This document shows, one piece after another, positions 1-10,587 of a stretch of 64,000 bases of DNA. Source of the DNA: Rhizophagus clarus (lineage: Eukaryota; Glomeromycota; Glomeromycetes; Glomerales; Glomeraceae); NCBI GenBank assembly GCA_015698045.1, contig BLAL01000016.1, positions 434,001 through 498,000 on the forward strand. Direction: 5' to 3'. Position 1 is the first letter of the stretch, and each line of letters starts with the position of its first letter. The translations under genes were made by a program, and so were the position numbers. The notes under the pieces are model-generated. The model did not search any database. It saw only the letters and a program-made list of their open reading frames with translations, and was not told where the DNA came from.

Positions 1-480
1 AGGCATTCGAATGCCATCCTTTAAAAAAATTTCTCGTGATTTGAACTTTGTGACCGTGACTTTTTTTTATTAATTAATTATCATAAGAAAGGCATTCGAA
101 TGCCATCCTTTAAAAAAATTTCTCATGATTTGAACTTTGTGACCGTGACTTTTTTTTATTAATTAATTATCATAAAAACGGCATTCGAATGCCATCCTTT
201 AAAAAAATTTCTCGTGATTTGAACTTTGTGACCGTGACTTTTTTTTTTATTAATTAATTATCATAAGAAAGGCATTCGAATGCCATCCTTTAAAAAAATT
301 TCTCGTGATTTGAACTTTGTGACTGTGACTTTTTTTTTATTAATTAATTATCATAAGAATGGCATTCAAATGCCATCCTTTAAAAAAATTTCTCGTGATT
401 TGAACTTTGTGACCGTGACTTTTTTTTTTATTAATTAATTATCATAAGAAAGGCATTCGAATGCCATTCTTTAAAAAATT
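1..480. repeat. Tandem array of ~90-bp units with a 14-bp palindrome
   Basis: Six unit starts lie at about 2, 91, 180, 271, 361 and 452, giving periods of 89-91 bp that differ mainly by T-tract length. Each unit holds the self-complementary GGCATTCGAATGCC (CAA replaces CGA in the fifth), then an A-rich stretch, TTCTCGTGATTTGAACTTTG, a long T tract and ATTAATTAATTAT, which is also nearly self-complementary. The array runs off the left edge of the window, so its true length is unknown. No reading frame is present. Confidence 0.95.
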
Positions 481-543
481 TCTCGTGATTCCTATCCAAT
501 AAACTTCGTAGTGAATAACAATTGTTCTGGTTAGAATGATATA

Positions 544-700
544 TGGGGTCTTTGCAATAGAAAGGTACGAAACTCAAAAAAATTTTTAAATTTATTTTAT
601 ATGCTAATTATGTTTTTTATATTAAAATAAGTGTAAATTTAATATTAATTAAATTTTTATTTTTTTTTAAGTTTTGTACCTTTCTATTGCAAAGACCCCA
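544..700. mobile_element. 157-bp palindromic MITE, copy 1
   Basis: The element begins TGGGGTCTTTGCAATAG and ends with the inverted complement, flanked by TA on both sides, as expected for a Tc1/mariner-type target duplication. The inverted arms continue through AAAGGTACGAAAC and an A/T tract, so most of the element is one long hairpin around an A+T core. It has no coding capacity. A second copy of identical length lies at 2515-2671. The superfamily assignment rests only on the TA duplication and the terminal inverted repeats. Confidence 0.88.
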
Positions 701-704
701 TATG

Positions 705-1241
705 TATTATTATTTTTTTGATTCTTATTTAGCAAGAAAAATTTAAATTTTTTTGTGTAAACTGAATTAACCAATTACAATTTTGATATTTATATTATTA
801 CTACATCAGAATCATTCCAACTTTATAATGAATTTCCCATTGTTATATTTGTGATTCTAAAGGCGTCTTAGTCTTAAAAATTTTAAGTGTGTCAAATAAT
901 TAATTATGTGCTGTGCCTGCATAACGTCATTTAAAAATATCTAATTACATGCGTAATATTTATAATTGATTGCAGATCTTCAAATATTATAATGTGTCGG
1001 CCTTTCACGTCACTTAAAAAATATCATTATTTTAATTACTCGCATAATTATAGCACTAAGATTACATGATTTTGACTAATTCCTCAATGAAAGCACATAT
1101 TATTTAATCGAATGGTGTTTATCATATAGTACAATTAAAAAAATATATATATAAAAAGAAATAAAATTCCTTTTCAAAAAAATCAGAAAAATCATCATAA
1201 TAAACAATCAAGAAATTTGTCTGGTTTCGTAAATTTTTAAA
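705..1241. other. A+T-rich spacer upstream of the first gene
   Basis: No reading frame, RNA gene or repeat was recognised here. It presumably includes the promoter of the gene starting at 1242. The A-rich stretch just before the ATG (about 1135-1200) fits a 5' leader, but no defined element was seen. Confidence 0.4.
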
Positions 1242-2103
1242 ATGTCCCAACCTTCGCCATCATTTCATCCTGAAGATAAATCCAATTCAGAAAATGAGAC
1301 CAACTCAGAAAGTGATTCACCTTCTGAATTGGACCAAAGGTTTAGTTCCAAGATCTCCCGGAAAAAGACCAAACATAAATATTCCCCATATATAATTCCA
1401 TTAGAAAATTCTCCGTCCTTAAAACAAATTGCGATGGCAGGTCTGTCAGATGAACAAATTGTGACGGCAGGTCTGTCAGATGAACAAATTGTGATGGCAG
1501 GTTCATCAGATGAACAAATTGTGATGGCAGATTCGTCAGACGAACAAATTGTGATGGCAGGTTCGTCAAGGAAAAGGAAGGACGAAAAGCCTATTGAAAG
1601 TAAAGAAGCAAAAAAAGTCAAATTAATCTCGGTAGGAAACTTGAAAGAAAAAGGTAAAATATATATATTATTATATACATATACTATTCTAGTAGCTATA
1701 GAATCATACATTATGTAAAAAATCTGACTTTTTTATGAGAATCTGTTATTAATTATCGCATTACAAATTTATTTTTATTCAAGACACAATCGAAATTCTT
1801 TCGGAAGATCATTACGAAGTCCAGCAATTTCTAGAAAATATTCCCGCAAATACTTTGAAAGACGGGTTGGTTGCTCTAAGGAGCATGAGTGGCAGCAATT
1901 GTAAAAAAATAATTTTGAATATAGATGAACAAAAATTGACTGCAGTACTTCCGTCGGGTTCACTAGATGTAAAACTGACATTTTACATGCCTGAGCAACG
2001 TTTTATAGAAACGGAAGAGAGCAAGTTTCTAGATAACCCCTATATACTTCGGCGATTACCTGCTGAAGACAATAGCAACAATAGGGATCAATCTTTTATA
2101 TAA
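1242..2103 (+). CDS. Hypothetical protein with a 10-residue tandem repeat, probably the 5' part of a broken gene
   Basis: Not recognised as a known family. Exon 1 is 1242-1653 and exon 2 is 1784-2103, with a 130-bp GT..AG intron, giving 243 residues. The N-terminus is Ser/Glu/Asn-rich. Five near-identical 10-residue units around SDEQIVMAG (about 1433-1572) follow, then a basic stretch (SSRKRK) and a more globular C-terminal half with alternating hydrophobic residues. The stop is only 4 bp before the next open frame at 2108, which is in another frame and opens from 2033. I therefore infer that this ORF and the pseudogene at 2033-3226 were once a single protein. The spliced 243-residue product could still be made. 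Confidence 0.5.
1433..1572 (+). repeat. 30-bp coding minisatellite
   Basis: A 30-bp unit encoding (M/T)A(G/D)(L/S)SDEQIV is repeated almost perfectly about five times inside exon 1 of the 1242 gene. Units differ by single bases such as CTG/TCA/TCG at the Leu/Ser codon. Near-identity between units suggests recent expansion by slippage or unequal exchange, and copy number may vary between strains. Confidence 0.9.
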
Positions 2104-3226
2104 AGAAATGGCAGCTAATGATGAAAATCTTAAGGAAGATATATTAGCCGTTGCATGGCTAATATATCATTTAAGAACAGTCCAAGATCGTCTGCCAATA
2201 AACCCCCCGATGATGCAACCTAATTACGATAACAAAAAATATATACAGAATCTACAGGAATATTATGATAATTATTTGGAAAAGGGAATGAAGTTTGATG
2301 GCTCCAAAATAAAAGAAGCTATTTCCCTAACTAAAAATATTGATGACGATCATAATTCAAGAATTAATTTTTCGGATAAAGTAAATGATGGTAATATATC
2401 TTTATTAATAGAGGATATGCTTACAATATTGGATGAAATAAAATCAGAAGATGAAACTTCTGAATTATCAAGAAGAAGAAACGTTAGAAGATACTCGTAT
2501 TTTCACGAGTTATATGGAGTCTTTGCAATAGAAAGGTACGAAACTCAAAAAAAATTTTAAATTTATTTTATATGCTAATTATGTTTTTTATACTAAAATA
2601 AGATTATATTTAATATTAATTAAATTTTTATTTTTTTTTGAGTTTCGTACCTTTCTATTGCAAAAATCCCATATAAGAAAACATTAGAAGCAGTCGCTTC
2701 CGAGCCAAAATCATTTGGCGAAACGAATGCTTTAAAAGCTAAAGATATATTAGAAAACTTTCTTAAGAAAGCTGAAGAAAAACTGACATAAAGACAATGG
2801 AGAAGCTACAGAACTTCAGCTGAGAGAATAAACAAGTTGTGGAATATATGCAATAAAAGTTTTGTAATATTCGATCTTGTAACCGGTCTTACACCCAATT
2901 TATTTGAACGATTACCGAGTAGGGAAAGTGCAGAATGATGGTTTATAATAATCGAAAAAGGAATCTATTATACCCAGCAGGAGTATAGAGGTATTTAAAA
3001 GCAACAACAGGAGGAGAAGGAAGTTACTGATAATGACGGTGACAATAGTAGTAATAATAGTGGAAATGAAGGACAGGGAAGTGAAAAGGAAAGGGGAAGC
3101 GGAGGACGGGGAAGTGGAAAGGGAAGGAGACGGGGAAGAGGAAAAGGAAGAGGAAGAGGAAGGGGAAGAGGAAGAGGAAAAGAAAATAAAACTGGTAATA
3201 GTAAAGGAAAGGAAAAAGCAGTCTAA
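2033..3226 (+). pseudogene. Decayed 3' part of the 1242 gene: MITE insertion plus three in-frame stops
   Basis: One reading frame can be followed from 2033 to the TAA at 3224-3226. Its intact start segment (ATG at 2108, opening MAANDENLKED) is interrupted at codon TAT by the 157-bp MITE (2515-2671). If the MITE and one TA are removed (159 bp, 53 codons) the frame joins exactly, reading ...FHELY then KKTLEAVASEP.... Downstream, the same frame carries stops at TAA 2789, TGA 2936 and TAA 2996, yet remains protein-like between them. It ends in a Glu/Asp/Ser/Asn stretch and an RG-repeat tail closing with GKEKAV. RG tails often bind RNA, but no domain was recognised. The likely order is insertion first, then loss of constraint. 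Confidence 0.72.
2515..2671. mobile_element. 157-bp palindromic MITE, copy 2, inserted in a gene
   Basis: Same length and same inverted arms as the copy at 544, flanked by TA at 2513-2514 and 2672-2673. The arms here are slightly diverged from each other (GGAGTC on the left, GATTTTT-type on the right complement). The insertion places a TAA about 13 codons into the element in the host reading frame, truncating the protein. Confidence 0.88.
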
Positions 3227-4094
3227 AGAGATAAATATCTTTTTCATTATTATAATTAATCCAGAACGTGTTATTTTTTTTTTATTTTCTTAGTCGGCAT
3301 CTTTTAGTTCTATAAAATAATAATACAATAATAATAAATCGAAAAATTTATTAAATTTTCATCAAAAAAATATATAAATAATTCATATTTACTACCTCAT
3401 TCCTCTTAAGAGACTATATATTAATTTGATTGCAACTTTTGTATTAAATAGATTTTTAAATACGTACGATTCGATCGTAAGTAAATAGAGAAATAAATAA
3501 ACTATTAAAACTCAAAATGTATGCAGAACTTTTAATAATAAATATAAGATCTATAAAGTATTATATTATAAACACTTAAAATATTTATAAGAACTTTATT
3601 TTAAACATTATTTAATCTTAATCAAATTTAAAAAGCGTGCTATATATAATGACGTTATATAAGTCGATCTCATGGGATTTATAAAAATAACCATTTCAAT
3701 CCGTACCGAACATTGATATTTCCGCATTGCATATAATAAAAGATTTTCTTTTTTTACTATGCTACGCTGTATAATGATAAAATATTGATCTACAATAAAG
3801 TAATCCATTTATTACAAGTCAGTCACCACACAGGTGCCGCAGATGAATCACGCGTTACATAATTCAAAATTATTTATACGGGGTAATCTAGATATGACAC
3901 TTTTTTTTTATTCGAGATTAGATTTTTTTTATATACGCACGTAAATACATTTTTTTACCACAGTATACTCACGTAAGAATATTTTTTATTAATAATTTGA
4001 AATCTTTTGTTTCTTTTCCATTTAATATACTAATGAGAAATAATTTTTTTTTATGAATATTCTCAAATAATAAATCATTCAAATAAAATCTCAA
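3227..4094. other. A+T-rich spacer
   Basis: The 3' flank of the broken gene and the 5' flank of the SNF2-like copy. Nothing beyond simple A/T tracts was recognised. No tRNA-like structure was seen. Confidence 0.4.
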
Positions 4095-6176
4095 ATGTCT
4101 ACCGATAATAATAATACAGGACTACCAAAATTTAGAATTAAAAGAGTTAACAATGAAAATAATAATAATTCTAATAATAACACATCAAATACTCTTAAAA
4201 AATTTTATAAAAATAACAAAAGCAGTTCAGTTGTTAGACTACCAAAATTACAAGTTATTCCTAAAGACTTTGAAATTGCAAAAAAAGTGAATTCAGTACC
4301 ACAATCAGAAACTGAATTTCTAGTAAATCTCCTAGAAGCACCACAACCAGAAACATTAATTACGAAATTACTTCCGTATCAGAAGCAAGGCCTTGGTTGG
4401 ATGTTATCAAATAAACACCCTAAAGAGCCAACTATTAATGAGGAAGTTCAATTCTAGATTCAAAAGAAGGATCAAACGAAAAAAATACTCTACTTTAATA
4501 CATTAGCAAGGTTTGCAACAATAACACGCCCTAATCTTACCAGAGGTGAAATACTCGCTGATGATATGGGTCTTGGTAAGACGATACAAATGATTGCTTT
4601 GATAGCTTCCAAACCTGCAATCAATTTAGATTCCATATATTCTAAAACTACTCTGATTGTTGCTCCTTTAAGTGTGCTTGAAAATTGGATTGATCAAATC
4701 AACATGCATGTTAAGAAAGGGTCTCTTTCTTATTATGTTTTTCATAGCGTTGATCGAATTAATGATCCAGAATTTCTTAAAACTTACGATATAATAATTA
4801 CTACATATGCTATTCTTGCACAATCAAATATAGAAGAAAGGAGTGGATTATTTGCCATTAAATGGCTTCGAGTTATCTTAGATAAAGGACATATTATTCG
4901 TACACAATCAACAAAACAAAGTATTGCCGTATGTAATTTGGATGCTGAGAGAAGATGGATTCTTACAGGAACTCTAATTATGAACGAATTAAATGATATA
5001 TATTCTTTAATTAAATTCTTAAAATTCACTCCTTTTGATAGTCTAGAAATATGGAATAGCATATTTAACAATAAAACAATAAAGTTTAAAGATGGTAACA
5101 ATCTTAGAAGCTTAATAAAAGCCGTTTGTCTTCGTAGAACAAAGGATATGAAATTCAATGGACGTCCTATAGTATGTCTTCCTCCTATTAATTTCTATAC
5201 TCATAAAATTAAGTTTAAGACGGATGAGAAAAAGATTTATGATAAAATGGAAAGTAATATAAAAGAACAATTTAGAAGTTGGAAAGAATCAAGAAATGGC
5301 GATTTAAAATATAATTATGTAACGTTTCTGAAAATGCTCCTGAGATTACGACAGATTTGCAATCACACAGAGCTTTGTAAGAGACAAATAAATGATGCTG
5401 ATAGCAATATAAATGATGAAAGATTGGCTGCCCTGAAAATATCTGTTAGTAATAATAAAAGTTGCTATATGTGCTCTAAACCATTAACAACTCCTACAAT
5501 TACTTCTTGTAAACATATATTTGACAAAGATTGCATCAAAGTTAGTTTTGGAGATGAACCATTTTCTTGTCCGATATGCCAAAATTCAGTTAATATGAAT
5601 CAATTAATTGAATTAACAACAATTCAAATAGAAGAAGAAATTAGAAATTTAGATGATTTTAAAATAAGTTCCAAAATTGAAGCTTTATTGAAATTTTTAA
5701 ATCAAAATAACGATAAATCAGTAGTCTTCAGCCAATGGACATCTTTTCTTGATTTGATTGAAATTGCATTTAAAGATGCAAATGTCAAATTTGTTCGATT
5801 TGATGGCAAAATGTCACGTAATCAGCGAGAAGAGACTGTAAATAATTTTAACAATGATCCAGAAATAAAGGTTCTTCTAATTAGTTTAAAATGTGGATCT
5901 TTAGGATTGAATCTTACTGTTGCTAATCAATGTTTTCTTATGGATCCTTGGTGGAATCCAAGTATTAAGGATCAAGCTATAGATCGAATTTATAGAATTG
6001 GTCAAACTCGGCCAGTTTCTGTCTTTAGATTTTTTATTGAGAATACAATTAAAGATCGCGTGTTTGAACTTCAAAAGAAAAAACGTGGCTTGATATTCCA
6101 AGCTTTTGATGAGCAGCGATCTGAGAATCTGAATATTGTTGATGAAGCCCTGCAAATTTTATTAGGCAGTAGTTAA
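4095..6176 (+). pseudogene. SNF2-family ATPase with RING finger (HLTF/Rad5-like copy), broken by one stop codon
   Basis: A paralogue of the intact gene at 37090. A single frame runs from 4095 to 6176, interrupted only by TAG at 4455-4457, where the intact copy has TGG (Trp). It keeps motif I (DDMGLGKT), a RING-like C-x2-C...C-x-H...C...C-P-I-C cluster at about 5463-5580 and the C-terminal helicase half ending DRIYRIGQTRP. Differences from the intact copy include the Walker B box DEGH changed to DKGH, TGTP changed to TGTL, and absence of both the HIRAN domain and the zinc knuckle, replaced by a short Asn-rich N-terminus. The Walker B change would be expected to cripple ATP hydrolysis. A product starting at the internal ATG 4566 would begin at motif I. 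The gene is intronless, like its paralogue. Confidence 0.88.
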
Positions 6177-6779
6177 AGAATATTTTTAGTGTATATGCAC
6201 ATAATTATTACGGTTTTCATAAATCTGTGTAATTAAAGTCACATGATGATCACTTTAAAATTACGCATTTTTTTTTTTCAAAGTAACGTCTAAAACCAAG
6301 TCGCGATTTTGCCTGTCCGTAAGAATATATTGCTTTAAAAAGTCTTTAGTGTGAGTTTTAAGTCATGAGAGTAGGAACGAAAGAAGAATGACGTAGGCGA
6401 GATTTTTCAAAGTTAAAACAAACAAGAATACGAAACTCAGGAAGGACTTAGGTGTCGTATCAGGGAGGCTTTTTTAATTTAACAATGAAAGTACATATTA
6501 GAGTGTCCTCAATTTTAAAAAGTATATTTAACTATAATAACGAAGCTGCCGGTATATATTTTGTTTGAATAAGTAAGTGAAAAAAGAAAATTTTCCAATT
6601 GAAAACCAAAGAATATACAAAAGTCCGTCTATTTCTTTTTTTCAATAAAGAACAGTTTTTACTTGCCAAGATATGTAATATTAAGCAATTATTAGATCAT
6701 TATATTACAATTGTGCAATATTTACCAAATAACTAATTGACAGTTTTGACAAGAACTATTGAACTAATCGAAGTGAATT
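6177..6779. other. Intergenic DNA after the SNF2-like copy
   Basis: No gene or repeat was recognised. A+T-rich with short T tracts and scattered GATATC-like words that increase toward the satellite to the right. Confidence 0.35.
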
Positions 6780-7400
6780 TACCAATTCGCGTTTTTTTAG
6801 AATCGTTATTTGATTAATATCAAGATGATTTTGGCTTGATTATTTGTAATTTTGATAATATCATCAACACAGCGAGTCAACATTAAGATGATATCATATC
6901 GATACCATTTTTATTTTGCGTTGTTTTAACTATATCGTGTCGATATCATCATTATTTCGCGTTTTTTTAAAAAAATATCGTTGTTTTAACTATATCGAGC
7001 CGATGTTGATTTGATATTCTTCAAATAAATATTTTTGCGATATCTTTTCGATATACTGAACCAATATTAGTACGATATCATTTATTTGCATTTTTTTTTT
7101 GAAAATTATCGTTTATTGTAACCATATCAAAGCGATGTCACTTCGATATTTCTTCAAGCAAATATTTTTACGATATCTTGTCGATACAACGAGTGAATAT
7201 TGATACGATACCAATATTTATTTTGCATTTCTTTTTTGAAATTATTGTTATTGCAACGATATCATAATGGTAATGATTCGATGTTTCTTTAAGCGAATAT
7301 TTTCACGATATCTTTTGTTAATATTGAAACGATATTATGGTGACATCATAATGATATTGTTTCGATAAATCGATATCACAATGATATGAATTTAACATTG
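6780..7400. repeat. Diverged satellite rich in ATATCGATAT/GATATC words
   Basis: Blocks such as CTTCAAATAAATATTTTTGC followed by GATATC recur at about 7019, 7151 and 7287, a period near 134 bp, separated by related blocks with TTTATTTTGCATTTTTTTTG and CGATATCAT. Many GATATC, ATCGAT and CGATAT words make the region locally palindromic. The units are considerably diverged, so the array is old. No coding frame is present. Confidence 0.6.
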
Positions 7401-7587
7401 TTATTATATCAATTCGGCATTGTTCAAAAACTTAAGGTTTCTGTAAAGTATATCAATTTTTATCTAAAAAAAATACTATAAATATTTTATATATTGTACA
7501 TTAAAGATTTGTTATAAAAGACTTTATTTGATCAATTTTCTTAACATTAAATTTTTTGAAATATAATATTAAATATATTTTATGTAA

Positions 7588-9569
7588 ATGAGGCAAAATT
7601 ATAGTAATAATAATAATAATAATAACAATAATAATAATTACTTCAATACCAATATAAGTTTGACTTACAATTACACTAATTTATAATATAAGGATGTTCT
7701 AAATAATAAATAATATTTTACACAACATTATACCAATTTTTCTATCATATTGAAGATTATGATGATTTCAATGGAATTAATAATAAGAATAATAATAATA
7801 ATGGATTTATTAATAATAATATAAATATAACCTTAATGTTTTATAGTTCAATACAAAAAGATTTGTATCTCACTTAAAAAGAATAGAATTTATATTAAGA
7901 AATATAACTTTATAAAAAAGAGCTATCAAAAGATCATATTATATAAGTAGCTTACTAAGGTATTGAATATAATTGAAAGTACACTTGAAAGTGTAATATT
8001 AAATTAGTATAATTATGATGACAATATTTTTATGCTGCATAAAACTTTTATTCAACTTTGTAATCTGGTAGAAATATTTTGTAATTTTTATATATAAAAA
8101 TTTTGTGTAATAAATAGCTAAAAAATTTTTTTTATATATATTCTATGATATTTTCTTACTAAAAAAAGATTAGGGATTGGAACTAGTTAAGGTTAACTGG
8201 TCAATTAACCAGTTAGAATGGTTAACTGGTTAAGACTTTTTAAAAAACGGTTAACCGGTTAAAATGCAGGCCATCCTAAATTAGTGATTTCTAACTTTAA
8301 CTTTACTAGCATTAACTTTAATTTTGCCTATAATAGTTTTTTTAAAGCATGAGTGGAGATAGACTAGTAATGATGTCAATCTTATATATTTTAATATGAT
8401 ATTTTATAATTTAACATTAAAATATTATAAAACTATAACTGGCAGTGTCCACCAGAATTTGTCATAATTTCAGATAGAACTAAAAATATAATGAAAAAAC
8501 TTTGCAACTTACCGGTAACCACTACATCTATAGTTCTTTTAGGAAGTAAGTAATCACAATATATGATGTAGTCTTTTTATTACTAATGTAATGAATTGGT
8601 TTAGAGATTTTAAAAACTGTGTACATTTTACATACCCGTACTATAAAGATATATCATAAATAGTAATACTATTCAGTTAAAAATACAAGAAAATTTATAA
8701 AATGCAAAAATTTAGTTGTAAGGGGGTTATTAAATATTCAAATAATAAAATGAATAGGCCTCTCTAAATGCACGTTAAAATATAAAATTTATATATTAAC
8801 CAGTTATTAACCGGTTAACCTCATCACAAATTAACTGGTTAATTAACCGACTAATTAACCAGTTATTTACCAGTTAGATGCTCTGGTTAACCAGTTATTA
8901 ACCAGTTAAGCTTTTTTTTGATGGTTCCAATCCCTAATTAAAAGATACAACTTTCCAAAATGGAAGCTTCTTTGAGAAGTTAATTTTACCTTTACTACCA
9001 TTATAAGCTCTAATTTATTGAAGATGTTTGATCAATGTGAAGTGTAAAATTATATACTTAGGTTTATATCTAAACTTCTTATCCATTAAAAATATACTTC
9101 TAGATTCATTTAAAAAAAATTTTACTTCAAAAATTATTATTAGGCTTTGGAGAAAAGTATTTAAAAATGATAATGAGATATTATATGATTAATTAGAAAA
9201 TTTGACACTCATAGTAATTCTAATAACAGTCACATGATTTAATTTAATATTTACATCATATCTTTCCCAATATATACCGATAATATTTAAACAAAAAAAA
9301 AATACAAATCTTTTTGCACCGGACCATATAACTATATTAATTCCACTATTTCAGACAAAATTCAATTATTCGGGTCCACTAATTTTTATGAATTCAATGA
9401 TATTGGATTCATTGATAATGGGTTTAATAACGATATTTCAAACGGTTTACAACAAGCAGATGTACAACCATTTATGTCTTCCAACACTTATTATTGCGCT
9501 GATAGAATTCAAATCTTTAAATTTGAAATTCCTGGGTTCGAAATAATTGCGAGACCAAAACCTTATTAA
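7588..9569 (+). pseudogene. Remnants of an Asn-rich gene, apparently split by a hAT-like element
   Basis: Three protein-like fragments share composition. One is a 32-residue Asn-run peptide at 7588-7686. A second frame at about 7749-7876 contains EDYDDFNG and Asn runs. The third is a likely terminal exon at 9355-9569, preceded by a good acceptor (TATTTCAG), that reads FYEFNDIGFIDNGFNND and ends IIARPKPY then TAA. The 770-bp element at 8169-8938 lies between them. I cannot connect the pieces by confident splice sites and recognise no domain, so unity of the three pieces is an inference. The last piece alone could be a real exon. Confidence 0.3.
8169..8938. mobile_element. 770-bp non-autonomous hAT-like element
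   Basis: The ends are inverted copies: ATTAGGGATTGGAAC on the left and GGTTCCAATCCCTAAT on the right. Subterminal regions (about 8190-8265 and 8795-8915) are packed with GGTTAACTGGTTAA/TTAACCAGTTAA words in both orientations. Short TIRs with dense subterminal repeats are typical of hAT elements. TAAAAGAT follows the right end, and a similar word with a longer A run precedes the left end, compatible with an 8-bp duplication altered by slippage. No transposase is encoded. Confidence 0.75.
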
Positions 9570-10245
9570 TATTATGTTATCACATATAAATATCAGATAT
9601 ATAATTGTATCCCCCAAAAAAAGTAATAAATTCTTATCCGTATGAAATTACTTTTTATCAATCTTACCATATTTAATGTTTCATATGGCTAATGGAGCTA
9701 CTTGTACTTATTGATTTTCGCATCTCCCAATATTTTACAGTAATTGTGCCTTATCACGCAATCCTATAAAAAAATTATCAGTGGTGCAACCAATAATAAT
9801 ATTTATCATTGAATAGAATTTTTCAAATAGATTATGACGATTAAAATATTTTTTTTTTATTAAATAATTTATTTTATATATTTTTTTTTTTGTTGTTGTT
9901 GCCTAACTCTCTCAAGGCCTTCTCGAAAACAGGAAATACCACATCCTTTTATTACAATGAAAAAATTATCCAATAAGGCAAAGGTAAAAAAAGATAAGGG
10001 TGAAGGATTGAAAATTAAATATTTAAATGTGATAGAGAAATATTTACATGAATAAATAATAAAATTATGTCATTACATCATTAAAAAAAACCATTTGCAT
10101 ACGTAAACGCGTAAATAAAAAAAAAAAACACAAAAAAGAGAAGGAAATTATGACTATAAACCAAAGTCTTTCTAAACTTTCTAAAGAGAAAAAAGAATGG
10201 AATGGGAGAGGGAATTATTTTTAGATAATTATTTACGAGCTCTCA
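9570..10245. other. Intergenic DNA, 3' flank of the Ecl1-like gene
   Basis: No gene recognised. The right part presumably contains the 3' UTR of the minus-strand gene ending at 10246. Simple A/T tracts occur at 9848-9895 and 10110-10135. Confidence 0.35.
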
Positions 10246-10587
10246 TTATTGACGAATCCGTGTTTGGTTTGTCAGAGATGAGATTAAAAGATCTGAAGAA
10301 GAAATTATACATGGTAACTGAAAGTTATATTCCATGATTGTGGTTGTATCCTTTGGATAAATTACAGGTGATGATTCCGGTGTGGATTTTTGAGAATTGT
10401 ATGGAGAGTTATATGGAGAATTATTGGGAGATTGATATGATTTTTGTGAAGAACATCTTGGGAATTTATAAAACCATTTTTCGTTTAAGGTTGACGATGC
10501 ATCTTTTTTCCGACATGCTTCACTACAATATAAATTTTCGACAGCGAATGTATGTTTATCGCACACAGGACACCAGCCAAGATCCAT
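10246..10587 (-). CDS. Small zinc-binding protein, Ecl1-like
   Basis: An uninterrupted 113-codon frame on the minus strand. The N-terminus holds WCPVCDKHT (residues 5-13) followed by LYCSEACRKKD (about 19-29), a four-cysteine pattern C-x2-C...YCS-x2-C characteristic of fungal Ecl1/2/3 proteins. In fission yeast these are small factors that extend chronological life span and answer nutrient or zinc limitation. The rest is Ser/Asn/Pro-rich with imperfect repeats around NSPYNSP, probably disordered. Length is within the range for this family. Assignment rests on the cysteine motif and small size alone. A different treble-clef zinc protein remains possible. Confidence 0.6.
   Translation of the reverse strand: MDLGWCPVCDKHTFAVENLYCSEACRKKDASSTLNEKWFYKFPRCSSQKSYQSPNNSPYNSPYNSQKSTPESSPVIYPKDTTTIMEYNFQLPCIISSSDLLISSLTNQTRIRQ

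Noticed and set aside
1..480. CRISPR-like array
   Set aside because: Whole units are repeated with no unique spacers, and the host is eukaryotic.
1265..1711. 148-codon minus-strand frame opposite the first gene
   Set aside because: Its repeats mirror the plus-strand 30-bp units and it lacks splice or start context; the plus-strand model extends through an intron.
3033..3293. 86-codon Glu-rich open frame
   Set aside because: It is the shifted reading of the RG-repeat coding tail; the pseudogene frame explains the purine-rich sequence better.
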